Made by a program: the position numbers and the translations under genes
The notes under the pieces: generated by a model
What the model was told of the DNA's origin: nothing
Databases searched by the model: none
Seen by the model: only the letters and a program-made list of their open reading frames with translations
In this document: piece after piece, positions 1 to 8,333 of the stretch
Layout: each line of letters begins with the position of its first letter
Numbering within the stretch: position 1 is the stretch's first letter
Assembly: GCF_001704275.1 (NCBI RefSeq)
Contig: NZ_CP011533.1
Location: 1,302,001-1,366,000 of the forward strand
DNA: 64,000 nucleotides
Reading direction: 5' to 3'
DNA from: Streptomyces noursei ATCC 11455
GTDB taxonomy: Bacteria; Actinomycetota; Actinomycetes; Streptomycetales; Streptomycetaceae

Positions 1-609
1 GACACCGCGGTGGGGGTGGCGACCGAGGCGCTGGACCGGCTCAAGACCACCGCCGAGTCGCACCAGCGGGTGATGATCGTCGAGGTGATGGGGCGGCACA
101 CCGGCTGGATCGCGCTGCACTCGGGGATGGCGGCCGGCGCGCACGCGATCGTGGTGCCGGAGCGGCCGTTCGACATCGAGGAGCTGACCGCGCGGGTCGC
201 GCAGCGGTTCGAGGCCGGCAAGAAGTTCGCGATCGTGGTGGTCGCGGAGGGCGCCAAGCCGCGCGCGGGCTCCATGGCCTTCGACGTCGGCGACACCGAC
301 GTGTACGGGCACGAGCGGTTCGCCGGGGTCGCCCGGCAGCTGTCGGTGGAGCTGGAGCGGCGGCTCGGCAAGGAGGCCCGGCCGGTCATCCTCGGCCACG
401 TCCAGCGCGGTGGTACGCCGACCGCGTACGACCGGGTGCTGGCCACCCGGTTCGGCTGGCACGCGGTGGAGGCCGCGCACCGCGGGGAGTTCGGGATGAT
501 GACCGCGCTGCGCGGCACGGACATCACGCTGGTGCCGCTCGCCGAGGCGGTCGCCAGCCTCAAGACGGTGCCCGCCGAGCGCTACGACGAGGCCGAGTGC
601 GTGCTGTGA
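1..609 (+). CDS. pfkA: 6-phosphofructokinase, 3' part (5' end outside window)
   Basis: This is the C-terminal part (about 202 residues) of an ATP- or PPi-dependent phosphofructokinase, which phosphorylates fructose-6-phosphate in cytosolic glycolysis. The family is recognised by the VMGRHTGWIA segment, which contacts sugar phosphate, and by the VQRGGTPTAYDR motif near the C terminus. The reading frame is open from the first base, so the gene is cut by the window edge and is not truncated biologically. A strong hairpin follows the stop. Streptomyces carry several PFK paralogues, and the phosphoryl donor cannot be told because the N-terminal nucleotide-binding residues are missing here. Confidence 0.93.
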   Translation, partial: DTAVGVATEALDRLKTTAESHQRVMIVEVMGRHTGWIALHSGMAAGAHAIVVPERPFDIEELTARVAQRFEAGKKFAIVVVAEGAKPRAGSMAFDVGDTDVYGHERFAGVARQLSVELERRLGKEARPVILGHVQRGGTPTAYDRVLATRFGWHAVEAAHRGEFGMMTALRGTDITLVPLAEAVASLKTVPAERYDEAECVL

Positions 610-643
610 CCCGTCCGTAGCCCCCTAGGGGACGCGCGTCCTA

Positions 644-683
644 AGAGGCGCCCCCGGCCGCTCCGCCGGCCGGGGGCGCCTCT
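644..683 (+). terminator. Rho-independent-type terminator after the phosphofructokinase gene
   Basis: A perfect GC-rich hairpin begins 35 bases after the stop. AGAGGCGCCCCCGGCCG at 644-660 pairs with its complement at 667-683 around a 6-nt loop. It lacks a T-tract, as is usual in actinobacteria. Confidence 0.75.
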
Positions 684-725
684 ACGCTTGTCGCCGGAGC
701 ATTGGTACGAATCAGGAGCGAGCGG

Positions 726-1685
726 ATGCATCACAGCGGGCACGGCATGGACGGCATGAACATGGATCTGCCGCCGTTCACGCTGGGGCGGGGCCTCGCG
801 TTCGGCGGTGACGCGTTCTTCCTCGTCGGCTGTCTGCTGGGGCTGGCGCTGTACGTCTGGGCGGTGGTCCGACTGCGACGGCGCGGGGACGGGTGGCCGA
901 TGGGCCGGCTCGTCGCCTGGGTGCTGGGCGTGCTGACGGTGGCGGTGACGATGTGCACCAAGCTGAACGACTACGGCATGGCGATGTTCAGCGTCCACAT
1001 GGTCCAGCACATGATCATCAGCATGCTGTCGCCGATCCTGCTGCTGCTCGGGGCGCCGGTGACGCTGGCGCTGCGCGCCCTGCCGACCGCCGGACGCGGC
1101 CGCAAGGGGCCGCGCGAGCTGCTGGTGGCGCTGCTGCACAGCCGCTACATGCGGATCATCACGCACCCGGCGTTCACCATCCCGCTGTTCATCGCGAGCC
1201 TCTACGCGCTGTACTTCACCCCGCTGTTCGACTTCCTGATGCAGTCCCGGACCGGGCACATCGCGATGATGGTGCACTTCCTGGCGGTGGGGCTGGTCTT
1301 CTTCTGGCCGATCATGGGCGTCGACCCGGGCCCGCACCGTCCGGGGTACGTGATGCGGATGCTGGAGCTGTTCGCCGGGATGCCGTTCCACGCGTTCTTC
1401 GGCATCGCGCTGATGATGGCGTCCGAGCCGATGGTGGACACCTTCCTGCACCCGCCGGCCACGCTGGGCATCGAGGCGCTGGGCGACCAGCAGGCGGCCG
1501 GCGGGATCGCCTGGGCGTTCAGCGAGATCCCGTCGGTGGTGGTGCTGATCGCGCTGGTCTTCCAGTGGTACAAGTCCGAGGAGCGCCAGTCGGCGCGCGC
1601 GGACCGGGCCGCGGAGCGGAACGGCGACAAGGACCTGGCGGACTACAACGCCTATCTGGCCTCGCTCAACGCCCGGGGGCGGTGA
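726..1685 (+). CDS. CtaG/caa3-type cytochrome c oxidase assembly membrane protein
   Basis: A 319-residue polytopic membrane protein of the CtaG_Cox11-like/caa3 assembly family, involved in copper delivery or assembly of the aa3/caa3 terminal oxidase at the cytoplasmic membrane. The N terminus is rich in His and Met (MHHSGHGMDGMNMD), a likely copper-binding tail. The body shows about seven hydrophobic segments and conserved HMVQHM and PFHAFFG motifs. ATG 726 is chosen because AGGAG sits 7 bases upstream at 714-718. A TTG eight codons earlier is in frame but has no ribosome site. Family assignment is by recognition, and the exact role is inferred. Confidence 0.85.
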   Translation: MHHSGHGMDGMNMDLPPFTLGRGLAFGGDAFFLVGCLLGLALYVWAVVRLRRRGDGWPMGRLVAWVLGVLTVAVTMCTKLNDYGMAMFSVHMVQHMIISMLSPILLLLGAPVTLALRALPTAGRGRKGPRELLVALLHSRYMRIITHPAFTIPLFIASLYALYFTPLFDFLMQSRTGHIAMMVHFLAVGLVFFWPIMGVDPGPHRPGYVMRMLELFAGMPFHAFFGIALMMASEPMVDTFLHPPATLGIEALGDQQAAGGIAWAFSEIPSVVVLIALVFQWYKSEERQSARADRAAERNGDKDLADYNAYLASLNARGR

Positions 1686-1837
1686 GAGCGGGAGGCACGC
1701 GGGACGCGGACGGCCGGAAACGGCCACCGCGGCGCGGTCGGTCATCTGGCGGCACGGGCCGCGGCCGGGGACGATGGTTCCCTGGCCGCGGCCCGTGGCG
1801 TTGTGTCCCCGGGCCGCCGCGTGAGGAGGTTGCGGGT

Positions 1838-1996
1838 ATGCCCGGATCTGCCAGAGCGATGGCCGTCTGCACGGTGTGCGGGCTGGTGGCGGCGTCCGCC
1901 TACACCGTGGCGTTGGGCGGCAACGGCTGGGTGTGGTTCCTGTGGGTGGTGCTGGCGCTGGTGACCGTCAGGGTGGTGACGGCGCGCGGGACCTGA
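1838..1996 (+). CDS. Small single-pass membrane protein, unknown function
   Basis: A 52-residue open frame with an excellent AGGAGG at 1824-1829, eight bases before ATG 1838. The product is two hydrophobic stretches around a Gly-Asn-Gly-Trp turn (residues about 8-26 and 29-48), consistent with a small membrane protein. Codon use is normal for the genome. I do not recognise a family. It lies 150 bases downstream of the CtaG-like gene on the same strand and could be a late operon member, though nothing in the sequence gives it a job. Confidence 0.6.
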   Translation: MPGSARAMAVCTVCGLVAASAYTVALGGNGWVWFLWVVLALVTVRVVTARGT

Positions 1997-2050
1997 GCCG
2001 CGCCGCCGGGGCCCGTCGTCCGGCGGCGGTGCGGCGGCCGGGAATGGGGC

Positions 2051-2464
2051 TCAGAAGCGGAAGACCGGGCCGGTGGCGGCGTCCATCGTGCAGGCGTTGG
2101 GGAACTGCCGGTGCCAGGTGACGATCCTGCCGCGCCAGCGGCCGGAGGCGGCGACGGTGACCGGGTCGTACTCCCGGGTGCAGATGTGCGGGTCGCCCCG
2201 CAGCGCGTCGAGGTCGCCGTGGGCCGAGGCCAGCTCGGCGCAGGCGGCGGCGCCGTGCGGATGGGTGCCGCGGGTGTCCGGGCAGAAGAGCCGCACGCCG
2301 TGGATCCAGGTGTCGCCGGCGCCGGACACGGTCAGGAACAGGCCGTCGGAGACGTCCCGGTCGGTGGCGCGGGCCGATGCCACGCCGAATGCGGTGCACA
2401 GCGCCACGGTCACGCCCGCCGCCAGGACGGCGCGGGGGGTTCGGCGTCGGCGGCTCACGGGCAT
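2051..2464 (-). CDS. Secreted subtilisin-inhibitor-like (SSI family) protease inhibitor, Arg at P1
   Basis: A 137-residue protein with an RRRR n-region, hydrophobic core and a likely cleavage after Ala33. The mature part of about 104 residues matches SSI-type inhibitors, with four cysteines for two disulfides and the reactive loop C95-T-R97-E-Y99 followed by DPV. By alignment with SSI (Cys-Pro-Met-Val-Tyr) the P1 residue is Arg97, which predicts inhibition of trypsin-like rather than subtilisin-like proteases. ATG 2464 is chosen because AGGAGA lies just upstream, and the signal peptide starts there. It is monocistronic and convergent with the CtaG/small-protein pair. Confidence 0.88.
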   Translation of the reverse strand: MPVSRRRRTPRAVLAAGVTVALCTAFGVASARATDRDVSDGLFLTVSGAGDTWIHGVRLFCPDTRGTHPHGAAACAELASAHGDLDALRGDPHICTREYDPVTVAASGRWRGRIVTWHRQFPNACTMDAATGPVFRF

Positions 2465-2753
2465 CGGGGTCTCCTGGAACGCTCGGGGCGGTGGCCCGGC
2501 GGGGCCGGGCGCCTGGACGGCGGACGGCGCCCGACGGCCCCCAGGCCACTCCCCCGCGCCCCGGCGCACAAGCGGCCACGCCGTGCGGTCGCCCGGACGG
2601 CCCTGTGGATCCGCGGGGCCCGATGGTGCGGTGACGGGCCGGCACGGTTACGGCCGACGGCTTCCGCGCCTACACTGACGGCCCTGGTCGTCCCCTGTGA
2701 CCTGGCACGATCCGGCCGCACCGGCGGTCGGGGGGACGGGATAGGGGGCCGCG

Positions 2754-3476
2754 GTGCTGTATCAGGTGCTGAAGTACGTGCTGCTGGGGCCGCTGTTGCG
2801 GCTGCTCTTCCGGCCGCGGGTGGAGGGGCTGGCGCAGGTGCCCGAGGAGGGCCCGGCGATCATCGCGGGGAACCACCTGTCGTTCGCGGACCACTTCGTG
2901 ATGCCGGCGATCGTGCCGCGCCGGGTGACGTTCCTGGCGAAGGCCGAGTACTTCACCGGGGCCGGTCTCAAGGGGCGGCTGACCGCTGCGTTCTTCCGCG
3001 GGGTCGGGCAGATCCCGGTGGACCGCTCCGGGGGCCGGGCGTCCGAGGCGGCGCTCTCCTCGGGGCTGGCGGTGCTGCGCAAGGGGCGGCTGCTGGGGAT
3101 CTATCCGGAGGGCACCCGCTCGCACGACGGGCGGTTGTACAAGGGGCGCACCGGGGTGGCCGCGCTGGCCCTGAAGGCCGGGGTGCCCGTGGTGCCGTGC
3201 GCGATGATCGGGACGTTCGAGGCGCAGCCGACCGGGCGGCGGCTGCCCCGGGCGATGCGGGTCACGGTCCGTTTCGGGCCGCCGCTGGACTTCTCGCGCT
3301 ACGTGGGTCTGCTGGACGAGCGCACCGCGCTGCGGGCCGTCACCGACGAGATCATGTACGCCATCCTCACGCTCTCCGGTCAGGAGTACGTGGACCTGTA
3401 TGCCACGGAGGCCAAGGCCGCGGCGCAGGCCGAGACGCGGGCGCGCGGGCGGCGGGGGCACGGCGCCGGCAGCTGA
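2754..3476 (+). CDS. plsC: 1-acyl-sn-glycerol-3-phosphate acyltransferase (PlsC family)
   Basis: A 240-residue LPLAT/AGPAT enzyme that acylates lysophosphatidic acid to phosphatidic acid at the membrane. The HX4D motif is NHLSFAD (His41, Asp46), the second motif lies around GVGQIPVDR, and the glycerol-phosphate-binding motif YPEGTR is at residues 117-122, followed by VPVVPC. The start is GTG 2754 (GTG CTG TAT CAG), with a G-rich site upstream. The stop at 3474-3476 is in the same frame as a gene relic that begins immediately after it (see 3477-3701). Confidence 0.9.
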   Translation: MLYQVLKYVLLGPLLRLLFRPRVEGLAQVPEEGPAIIAGNHLSFADHFVMPAIVPRRVTFLAKAEYFTGAGLKGRLTAAFFRGVGQIPVDRSGGRASEAALSSGLAVLRKGRLLGIYPEGTRSHDGRLYKGRTGVAALALKAGVPVVPCAMIGTFEAQPTGRRLPRAMRVTVRFGPPLDFSRYVGLLDERTALRAVTDEIMYAILTLSGQEYVDLYATEAKAAAQAETRARGRRGHGAGS

Positions 3477-3701
3477 GCCGCCGGGCCCGCGGCGGCGGGA
3501 GCGCACCGCCAACTGGTGCTCGGCGCCTGGGAATGCGGGGTGCTCCGCGACGAACCGGCCGTGGTGGCACGGGCGTTCGGGGGTCTCCTGTCGGCCGACG
3601 GCCGCTTCGCGGGGTGGTTCGGACGTATCGTCTTCGCAGTGCCGGTCCGTCGGACGGACTCCCCCAACAGGGCTGCGTTCGCCGCGGTGTTCCCGGCCTG
3701 A
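3477..3701 (+). pseudogene. Relic: C-terminal end of a TIGR02452/microbial PARG-like (macro-fold) protein
   Basis: An open stretch of about 74 codons reads HRQLVLGAWECGVL near the start and SPNRAAFAAVF near its end. Both are hallmark C-terminal motifs of the TIGR02452 family of bacterial poly(ADP-ribose) glycohydrolase-like proteins. Everything N-terminal to the LVLGAW strand is missing, there is no ribosome site, and the frame simply continues past the plsC stop codon. It is best read as a decayed 3' remnant. A GTG at 3516 could formally start a 61-residue product, but I see no support for it. Family recognition is from memory of the motif. Confidence 0.6.
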
Positions 3702-3751
3702 CGACGAGGTTCCGCGTGGTGCGGTGCGAAGAGAGAGTGCGGACACAAACG

Positions 3752-4249
3752 GTGAGCGAACACGAGACCGAGTACGAGACCTACAGCAAGTTGATCGGTC
3801 TGCTGGACGAGCGCGGGGCGCGCTACCGGATCTACGAGCACCCCGCTGAGGGGGCCACGGAGGCCGTCAGCGCGCTGCGCGGGAACGCCGTCGAGCAGGC
3901 CGCGAAGTGCATCGTGGTGATGGTGAAGCTGGACAAGAAGACCAAGCGGTACGTACTGGCGGTGGTGCCGGGCGACCGGCGGGTGGATCTGGGCGCGGTG
4001 AAGGCGCTGTTGGGCGGCTCGTACGCGGGGTTCGCCAACACGGAGGTCGCGGAGCGGCTGGCCCGGAGCGTCTCGGGGACGATCCTGCCGTTCTCCTTCG
4101 ACGAGGAGCTGACCCTGATCGTCGACCCGGCGCTGTTGGCGCAGCCGGAGATCTACTTCAACGCGGCGCGGCTGGACCGTTCGCTGGCGCTCGCGACCGA
4201 GGACTACACGGCGATCGCGGAGCCGCGGGTCGAGCCGATCGCGGGCTGA
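3752..4249 (+). CDS. YbaK/ProX-type aminoacyl-tRNA deacylase
   Basis: A 165-residue protein of the YbaK/EbsC superfamily, which hydrolyses mischarged aminoacyl-tRNAs such as Cys-tRNA(Pro). Typical features are the N-terminal YRIYEHPAEG segment, the KCIVVMVKLDKK strand-helix carrying the conserved lysine, and the VSGTILPFSF glycine loop. It stands alone with no tRNA synthetase domain. The start is uncertain: GTG 3752 (VSEHETEYE) fits family length, while an in-frame GTG at 3737 lies directly after a purine-rich GAAGAGAG. It is convergent with the hydrolase at 4316, sharing a terminator. Confidence 0.82.
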   Translation: MSEHETEYETYSKLIGLLDERGARYRIYEHPAEGATEAVSALRGNAVEQAAKCIVVMVKLDKKTKRYVLAVVPGDRRVDLGAVKALLGGSYAGFANTEVAERLARSVSGTILPFSFDEELTLIVDPALLAQPEIYFNAARLDRSLALATEDYTAIAEPRVEPIAG

Positions 4250-4268
4250 GCGGGCGCCGGGAAAGGGG

Positions 4269-4308
4269 CCGGGGGCGGCCGGGAATTCCCTCTCCCGACC
4301 GCCCCCGG
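4269..4308. terminator. Bidirectional terminator hairpin between convergent genes
   Basis: CCGGGGGCGG (4269-4278) pairs perfectly with CCGCCCCCGG (4299-4308). It lies in the 66-base gap between two convergent stop codons (4249 and 4316). Confidence 0.65.
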
Positions 4309-4315
4309 TGGTGGA

Positions 4316-5923
4316 TCAGCCGGCGGCCTTGGCGGTCGGCTTCTCCGGGACGGGCGTGGCGTGCGGCGCGCAGGTGACGTCCTTGGGGTCCGTGGTCCCC
4401 TTCAGGAAGTACGCGTCGACCCGGTTGTTGATGCACGGGTTGACCAGGCCGGTCACGCCGTGCGAACCGGCGTCCCGCTCGGTGATCAGGCGGGAGCCCG
4501 CGAGCCGCTTGTGCAGCTCGACAGCGCCGTCGTACGGGGTCGCCGCGTCACGGGTGCTCTGCACGATCAGCACCGGCGGCAGGCCCTTGCCGGTCTTGAC
4601 CTCGACCGGGGTCTGCTGCTTGACCGGCCAGGTGGCGCAGGGCAGGTTCATCCAGGCGTTGGACCAGGTCATGAACGGTGCCTGCCGGTTGACGCGGGTG
4701 TTGTCACGGTCCCACGTGCGCCAGTCGGTAGGCCACTTGACGTCGGTGCACTCGACGGCGGTGTAGACGGCGTTGCTGTTCTCGGCCTTGATGTTGCCGG
4801 CCTTGTCGTCGGGGTGCGAACCGGCCGCGTCGATCAGCGGCTTGGCGTTGCCGGCCGCGTACGCGCTCCAGACCCCGGCGACCTGGGCCCACGAGTCGTC
4901 GTAGTACGGGGCGTTCTGGAAGAAGCCGGTGAGCTCGGCCGGGCCGACCACGCCGCCGATGGGGTTCTTCTTGGCGGTGACGCGCAGCTTCTCCCAGGCG
5001 GCCTGGACCTTCTGCGGGGTGTCGCCGATGTGGTACGTGGCGTCGTTCTTGGCGACCCACTTCTTCCAGTCGCCCCAACGGGTCTCGAAGGCGATGTCCT
5101 GGTCGAGGTTGGCCTGGTACCAGATCTTCTCGCGCGAGGGATTGACCACGCTGTCGACGAGCATCCGGCGGACGTGGTCCGGGAAGAGCGAGGCGTACAC
5201 GGCACCCAGGTAGGTGCCGTAGGAGACGCCCAGGTAGTTGAGCTTCTTCTCGCCGAGCGCGGCGCGGACCACGTCCAGGTCGCGCGCGGTGTTCGCAGTG
5301 GTCATCTGCGACAGCATCGCGCGGCCGGTGCGCTCCAGGCAGCCCTGGGCGTAGGCGTGGGCGAGCTTGCGCTGGGCGCGCTTGTCGGCCTCGCTGTCCG
5401 GCACCGGGTCGGCCTTGGGCGCCTTGGTGAACGCCTGCGGGTCCTGGCAGGAGATCGGCGCGGAGTGGCCCACGCCCCGCGGGTCGAAGCCCACGAAGTC
5501 GTATGCCTGGGCGGTCTTGGCCCACAGCGGGTTCTTGGTGGTGACTCGGCTCGGGAAGCGCATGCCCGAACCGCCGGGCCCGCCGGGGTTGTAGACGAGC
5601 GCACCCTGGCGCTGCTGCGGGCCGCCGGTGGCGACGGCCCGGTCGACGGCGATCTTGATGGTCCGGCCGTCGGGCTTGGCGTAGTCGAGCGGGACGGTGA
5701 CAAAGCCGCACTGGATCGGGGCCTTCAGCCCCCAGTCGGCGGGACAGTCCTGCCATGCGATGCCTGCCTTGGCGGCACGGGCCGCGGCCAGCGCGACACC
5801 GCGCGCCTCGGCCGTGCCGCCCGTCCGCCGCTCGCCGGCGGTGGCGGGTGTGGCTATCGCGCCGGCGAGGAGCGCACCGGTCACCAAGGTGCCGGCGGCG
5901 CCGAGCGCTACTGTTCGTCTCAC
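4316..5923 (-). CDS. Secreted alpha/beta hydrolase, tripeptidyl aminopeptidase type (S33)
   Basis: A 535-residue secreted hydrolase that removes N-terminal peptides from protein substrates outside the cell. The first 30 residues form a Sec signal peptide ending at about ATPATA. The oxyanion segment YNPGGPGGSG is at about residues 111-120 and the nucleophile elbow GVSYG has Ser234. The C-terminal TAP-like domain carries the Asp (TRDAATP) and His (AGSHGV) partners. GTG 5923 is taken as the start because the signal peptide begins there and a GGGGG site precedes it. The frame stays open upstream but that part is not coding in style. It has its own promoter region and a shared terminator at the 3' side. 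Confidence 0.9.
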   Translation of the reverse strand: MRRTVALGAAGTLVTGALLAGAIATPATAGERRTGGTAEARGVALAAARAAKAGIAWQDCPADWGLKAPIQCGFVTVPLDYAKPDGRTIKIAVDRAVATGGPQQRQGALVYNPGGPGGSGMRFPSRVTTKNPLWAKTAQAYDFVGFDPRGVGHSAPISCQDPQAFTKAPKADPVPDSEADKRAQRKLAHAYAQGCLERTGRAMLSQMTTANTARDLDVVRAALGEKKLNYLGVSYGTYLGAVYASLFPDHVRRMLVDSVVNPSREKIWYQANLDQDIAFETRWGDWKKWVAKNDATYHIGDTPQKVQAAWEKLRVTAKKNPIGGVVGPAELTGFFQNAPYYDDSWAQVAGVWSAYAAGNAKPLIDAAGSHPDDKAGNIKAENSNAVYTAVECTDVKWPTDWRTWDRDNTRVNRQAPFMTWSNAWMNLPCATWPVKQQTPVEVKTGKGLPPVLIVQSTRDAATPYDGAVELHKRLAGSRLITERDAGSHGVTGLVNPCINNRVDAYFLKGTTDPKDVTCAPHATPVPEKPTAKAAG

Positions 5924-6318
5924 GTGGTTGATCCCCCAGCTTGGAGCGCCACTTGTGGTGGCGGTGATCGCAGAGCTACAGGGTGATCCTGTCGTGTACG
6001 GACCACACTTGAACAGATTTGGCCACAATTTCTTTACCAAGCCGTAGGAAACGGGGGGTTGCGCAGCGTGCGCGCCGGTGGCCGGACGCGCCGGGCGCCG
6101 GTGCCGCACCCGGCGTGCGCCGTCGGCGGTCCGGTGCTGGCCGGCGGGCGCACGCCGGCCGTCGGGGAGTGGGCGGGACGGGCGCCGGCGGCGGCCGGCG
6201 GGCCGCGGGTCAACAGAGCGCCGACAACGGGCCGAGGAGAGGCGAGAACAGGTCAATTGGCCCCGCCGTTCTGCATATGCCGGTGCGGGCGGCACCGCCT
6301 TCAGTAACCTTCCGTGCA

Positions 6319-6350
6319 GGCTCTCCCACACACCGCCACGTGGGAGAGCC
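6319..6350 (+). promoter_or_regulatory. 11-bp stem-loop in the leader of the roadblock operon
   Basis: GGCTCTCCCAC (6319-6329) pairs perfectly with GTGGGAGAGCC (6340-6350), 57 bases before the first start codon of the operon. It could end upstream transcription or act as a leader attenuator. The rest of the 484-base gap 5924-6407 holds the divergent promoters, and I see no gene in it. Confidence 0.5.
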
Positions 6351-6407
6351 TCCGTGTTGTGCCCGTGTGCTGCGTGGTGCAACGTGCTCGCCGGAGGGAG
6401 TCGTCAG

Positions 6408-6791
6408 GTGCCCGGAATCGACCAGGTGTTGGCCCGCGCGATGGGGATACCCGGAGTCCTCGGGGCCGGACTGACCGACTGGACCAGCGGTCTGACCCTG
6501 GGGACGGCCGGGCGGGCCCCGCACGGCGATCACGACGCGGCCGCCGCGGACACCGCCGAAGTGGTCCAAGCGGTGACCCGGAACGCCACGTTCGACACCG
6601 CGGGCGGGGACGGGGAACCGCTGGAGGACCTGATCATCACGGCAGGGAACAGCTACCACCTGATCCGCCTGGTGCCCACCGCCTTCGACAGCCAGACCTG
6701 CCTCCACCTGTGGCTGGACCGGACCCGGGCCAATCTCGCCATCGCCCGACTACGGCTGCGCGACTTGGCCGCGGAGCTGGCGACGGACTGA
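6408..6791 (+). CDS. Roadblock-fold-like regulatory protein (paralogue of the gene at 8334)
   Basis: A 127-residue protein starting at GTG 6408, with GGAGGGAG at 6393-6400. It aligns by eye with the fourth gene of this operon over its whole length. Shared features are a GAGLTDWTSGLTLGT N-terminal strand-turn, a central acidic LEDLIIT segment, YHLIRLV and a C-terminal LDRTRANLAIARLRL helix. Roadblock/LC7 proteins usually act as GTPase-activating or scaffold partners of MglA/Ras-like GTPases in the cytosol. No GTPase gene accompanies it here. The domain assignment is by fold-style resemblance and is weaker than for the gene at 7750. Confidence 0.7.
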   Translation: MPGIDQVLARAMGIPGVLGAGLTDWTSGLTLGTAGRAPHGDHDAAAADTAEVVQAVTRNATFDTAGGDGEPLEDLIITAGNSYHLIRLVPTAFDSQTCLHLWLDRTRANLAIARLRLRDLAAELATD

Positions 6792-6800
6792 CGATCCGTC

Positions 6801-7679
6801 ATGGACTGGACGTCCCCCTCCCGTTCGGGCCGCGGCGCCGGTGACGACCGCCGGCCCGGCCCGCTCGACCGGTACGCCGCCGAGCGCGCCACCGGCGCCC
6901 TCCGCGGCCCGGCCGGTTGCGTCTACCTCCACCGGGGCGCGGTCTACTGCGTCGAGTGCCCGACGGCCCCCGGCGTCGGGGCCCGGCTCGCCACCGCCGG
7001 CCGCCTGCCCCCGGAATGCTGGCGGCACGCGGAGAGCGCGGCCGGAGCGCACCACCGCGGTGGTCAGTTCCTCCTCCAACAGGGCTGGTTGACCCGCGGC
7101 GAACTGGAGGTCTGCCAGCTGTCGGCACTGCTGGACGCGGCCTGCTTCGTACTGGCGCAGGAGGCCGGCGCCACCTCCTTCGTGCGGGGGGACGCACACT
7201 GGCTGGGCGTGATCCGCCCGGTCGACGCCGCCGCGCTGCTGGCGGCGGTGGCCCGCCGGCAGGCGCAGCTCGACCGGTTGGACGCGTGGGCGGCGGCCGA
7301 CGGCGCGCCGGTCGTCCCGATCCCCCCGGAGCACCCCGGGCGCCCGGACCGCCCGCCGCTCACCGGTCGGCAGCGGTGGCTGCTCGCGCACGCCGACGGC
7401 GAGCGCACCCCCGGTGAACTCGCCCATGCGCTCGGCCACTCGGCGTTCCTGACCCTGTTGGAGGTGCGGCGGCTGGCCGCGGCCGGACGGGTGCGGCTGC
7501 CCCCGTCGGCGGCGCTGCCGCGGCGGCGCCCCGGGGCCGTTCCGCACCAGCGGCGCGCGCGGGACACCGCGGCGGACGCACCGGTGTGGCACCTGCCGGA
7601 CCCGGGCGCCCTGGAGACCACCGATCCGGACGTCGCCCTCCTCGTCCGTCTGCGTACCGCACTGGAGGAAAACCTGTGA
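6801..7679 (+). CDS. PATAN/DUF4388-like protein with C-terminal winged-helix-like region
   Basis: A 292-residue protein starting nine bases after the preceding stop, so probably co-translated. Residues about 28-60 (ATGALRGPAGCVYLHRGAVY) resemble the start of DUF4388/PATAN domains, which accompany two-component and GTPase-control proteins. A helical middle section follows. Around residues 170-230 is a segment (LTGRQRWLLAHADGERTPGELA, LTLLEVRRLAAAGRV) that looks like a winged-helix or MglB-partner helix bundle. The C-terminal tail is charged. I cannot name the function. Position between roadblock genes suggests it senses or relays within the same complex. Confidence 0.7.
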   Translation: MDWTSPSRSGRGAGDDRRPGPLDRYAAERATGALRGPAGCVYLHRGAVYCVECPTAPGVGARLATAGRLPPECWRHAESAAGAHHRGGQFLLQQGWLTRGELEVCQLSALLDAACFVLAQEAGATSFVRGDAHWLGVIRPVDAAALLAAVARRQAQLDRLDAWAAADGAPVVPIPPEHPGRPDRPPLTGRQRWLLAHADGERTPGELAHALGHSAFLTLLEVRRLAAAGRVRLPPSAALPRRRPGAVPHQRRARDTAADAPVWHLPDPGALETTDPDVALLVRLRTALEENL

Positions 7680-7749
7680 ACCCCTGTGAATCCCGGCCAT
7701 GAGGCACGTGTTCGGAATGCGTGCCAGGAGAAGGAGCGTCAGAAGACCG

Positions 7750-8175
7750 ATGACGAGCGAGACCGAGGCGATCGCCTCCGGGATCCGGGACGAATTGCGC
7801 GCACTGCGCGATCACATACGACATCTGCACGGCGGAATGGTGGCGAGTGCGGACGGCATGGTGATCGCCCATGATCTGCCGGACATCGAGCCCGACGGCC
7901 TGGCCGCGCTCACCGCGGCCGCGATCGGCGTCGCCAAGCGCCTGACCGACGCCACCGGGCAGGGCGGCTTCGAGGAATCCCTCACCCGGGGCAGCCGCGG
8001 CTACATCGCGGCTTACGCGGCCGGCAACCGCGCGGTGCTCACGGCCGTGGCGGGCCCGGAAACCAACGTCGGCCGGCTCCACCTACAGGCCCGGCGTACC
8101 GCCGCGCGTATCGCGACCCTGCTCGACGCGCCGCCGGGCAGCTCCGCCGACCAGCGTGCGGCGATCGCCGATTGA
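7750..8175 (+). CDS. Roadblock/LC7 (MglB-like) protein
   Basis: A 141-residue protein with a clear Roadblock/LC7 pattern: an N-terminal helix (IASGIRDELRALRDHI), then HGGMVASADGMVIAHDLP, the AALTAAAIGVAKRL helix, and YIAAYAAGNRAVLTAVAG. Such proteins dimerise and regulate small GTPases. ATG 7750 is the start: an AGGAGAAGGAG ribosome site lies about 12 bases upstream, and 17 codons of open frame before it lack one. The gene is third in the four-gene operon, 70 bases after its neighbour. In actinobacterial conservons the partner would be a GTPase plus DUF742 protein, and both are absent here. Confidence 0.8.
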   Translation: MTSETEAIASGIRDELRALRDHIRHLHGGMVASADGMVIAHDLPDIEPDGLAALTAAAIGVAKRLTDATGQGGFEESLTRGSRGYIAAYAAGNRAVLTAVAGPETNVGRLHLQARRTAARIATLLDAPPGSSADQRAAIAD

Positions 8176-8333
8176 CCCTCACGCCCGCCGAACCGACCGC
8201 TGCCGACGGCTCGTTGCCGTCCGCCGGTCGCCGAGTGCCGGTGGCACGCCCCACTCGCGGCCGTCGGCTGAAGACCACATTCCACCACGACGACAATCCA
8301 GCGAAACCACCGAACGGAAAGGCCCGACCCCTC

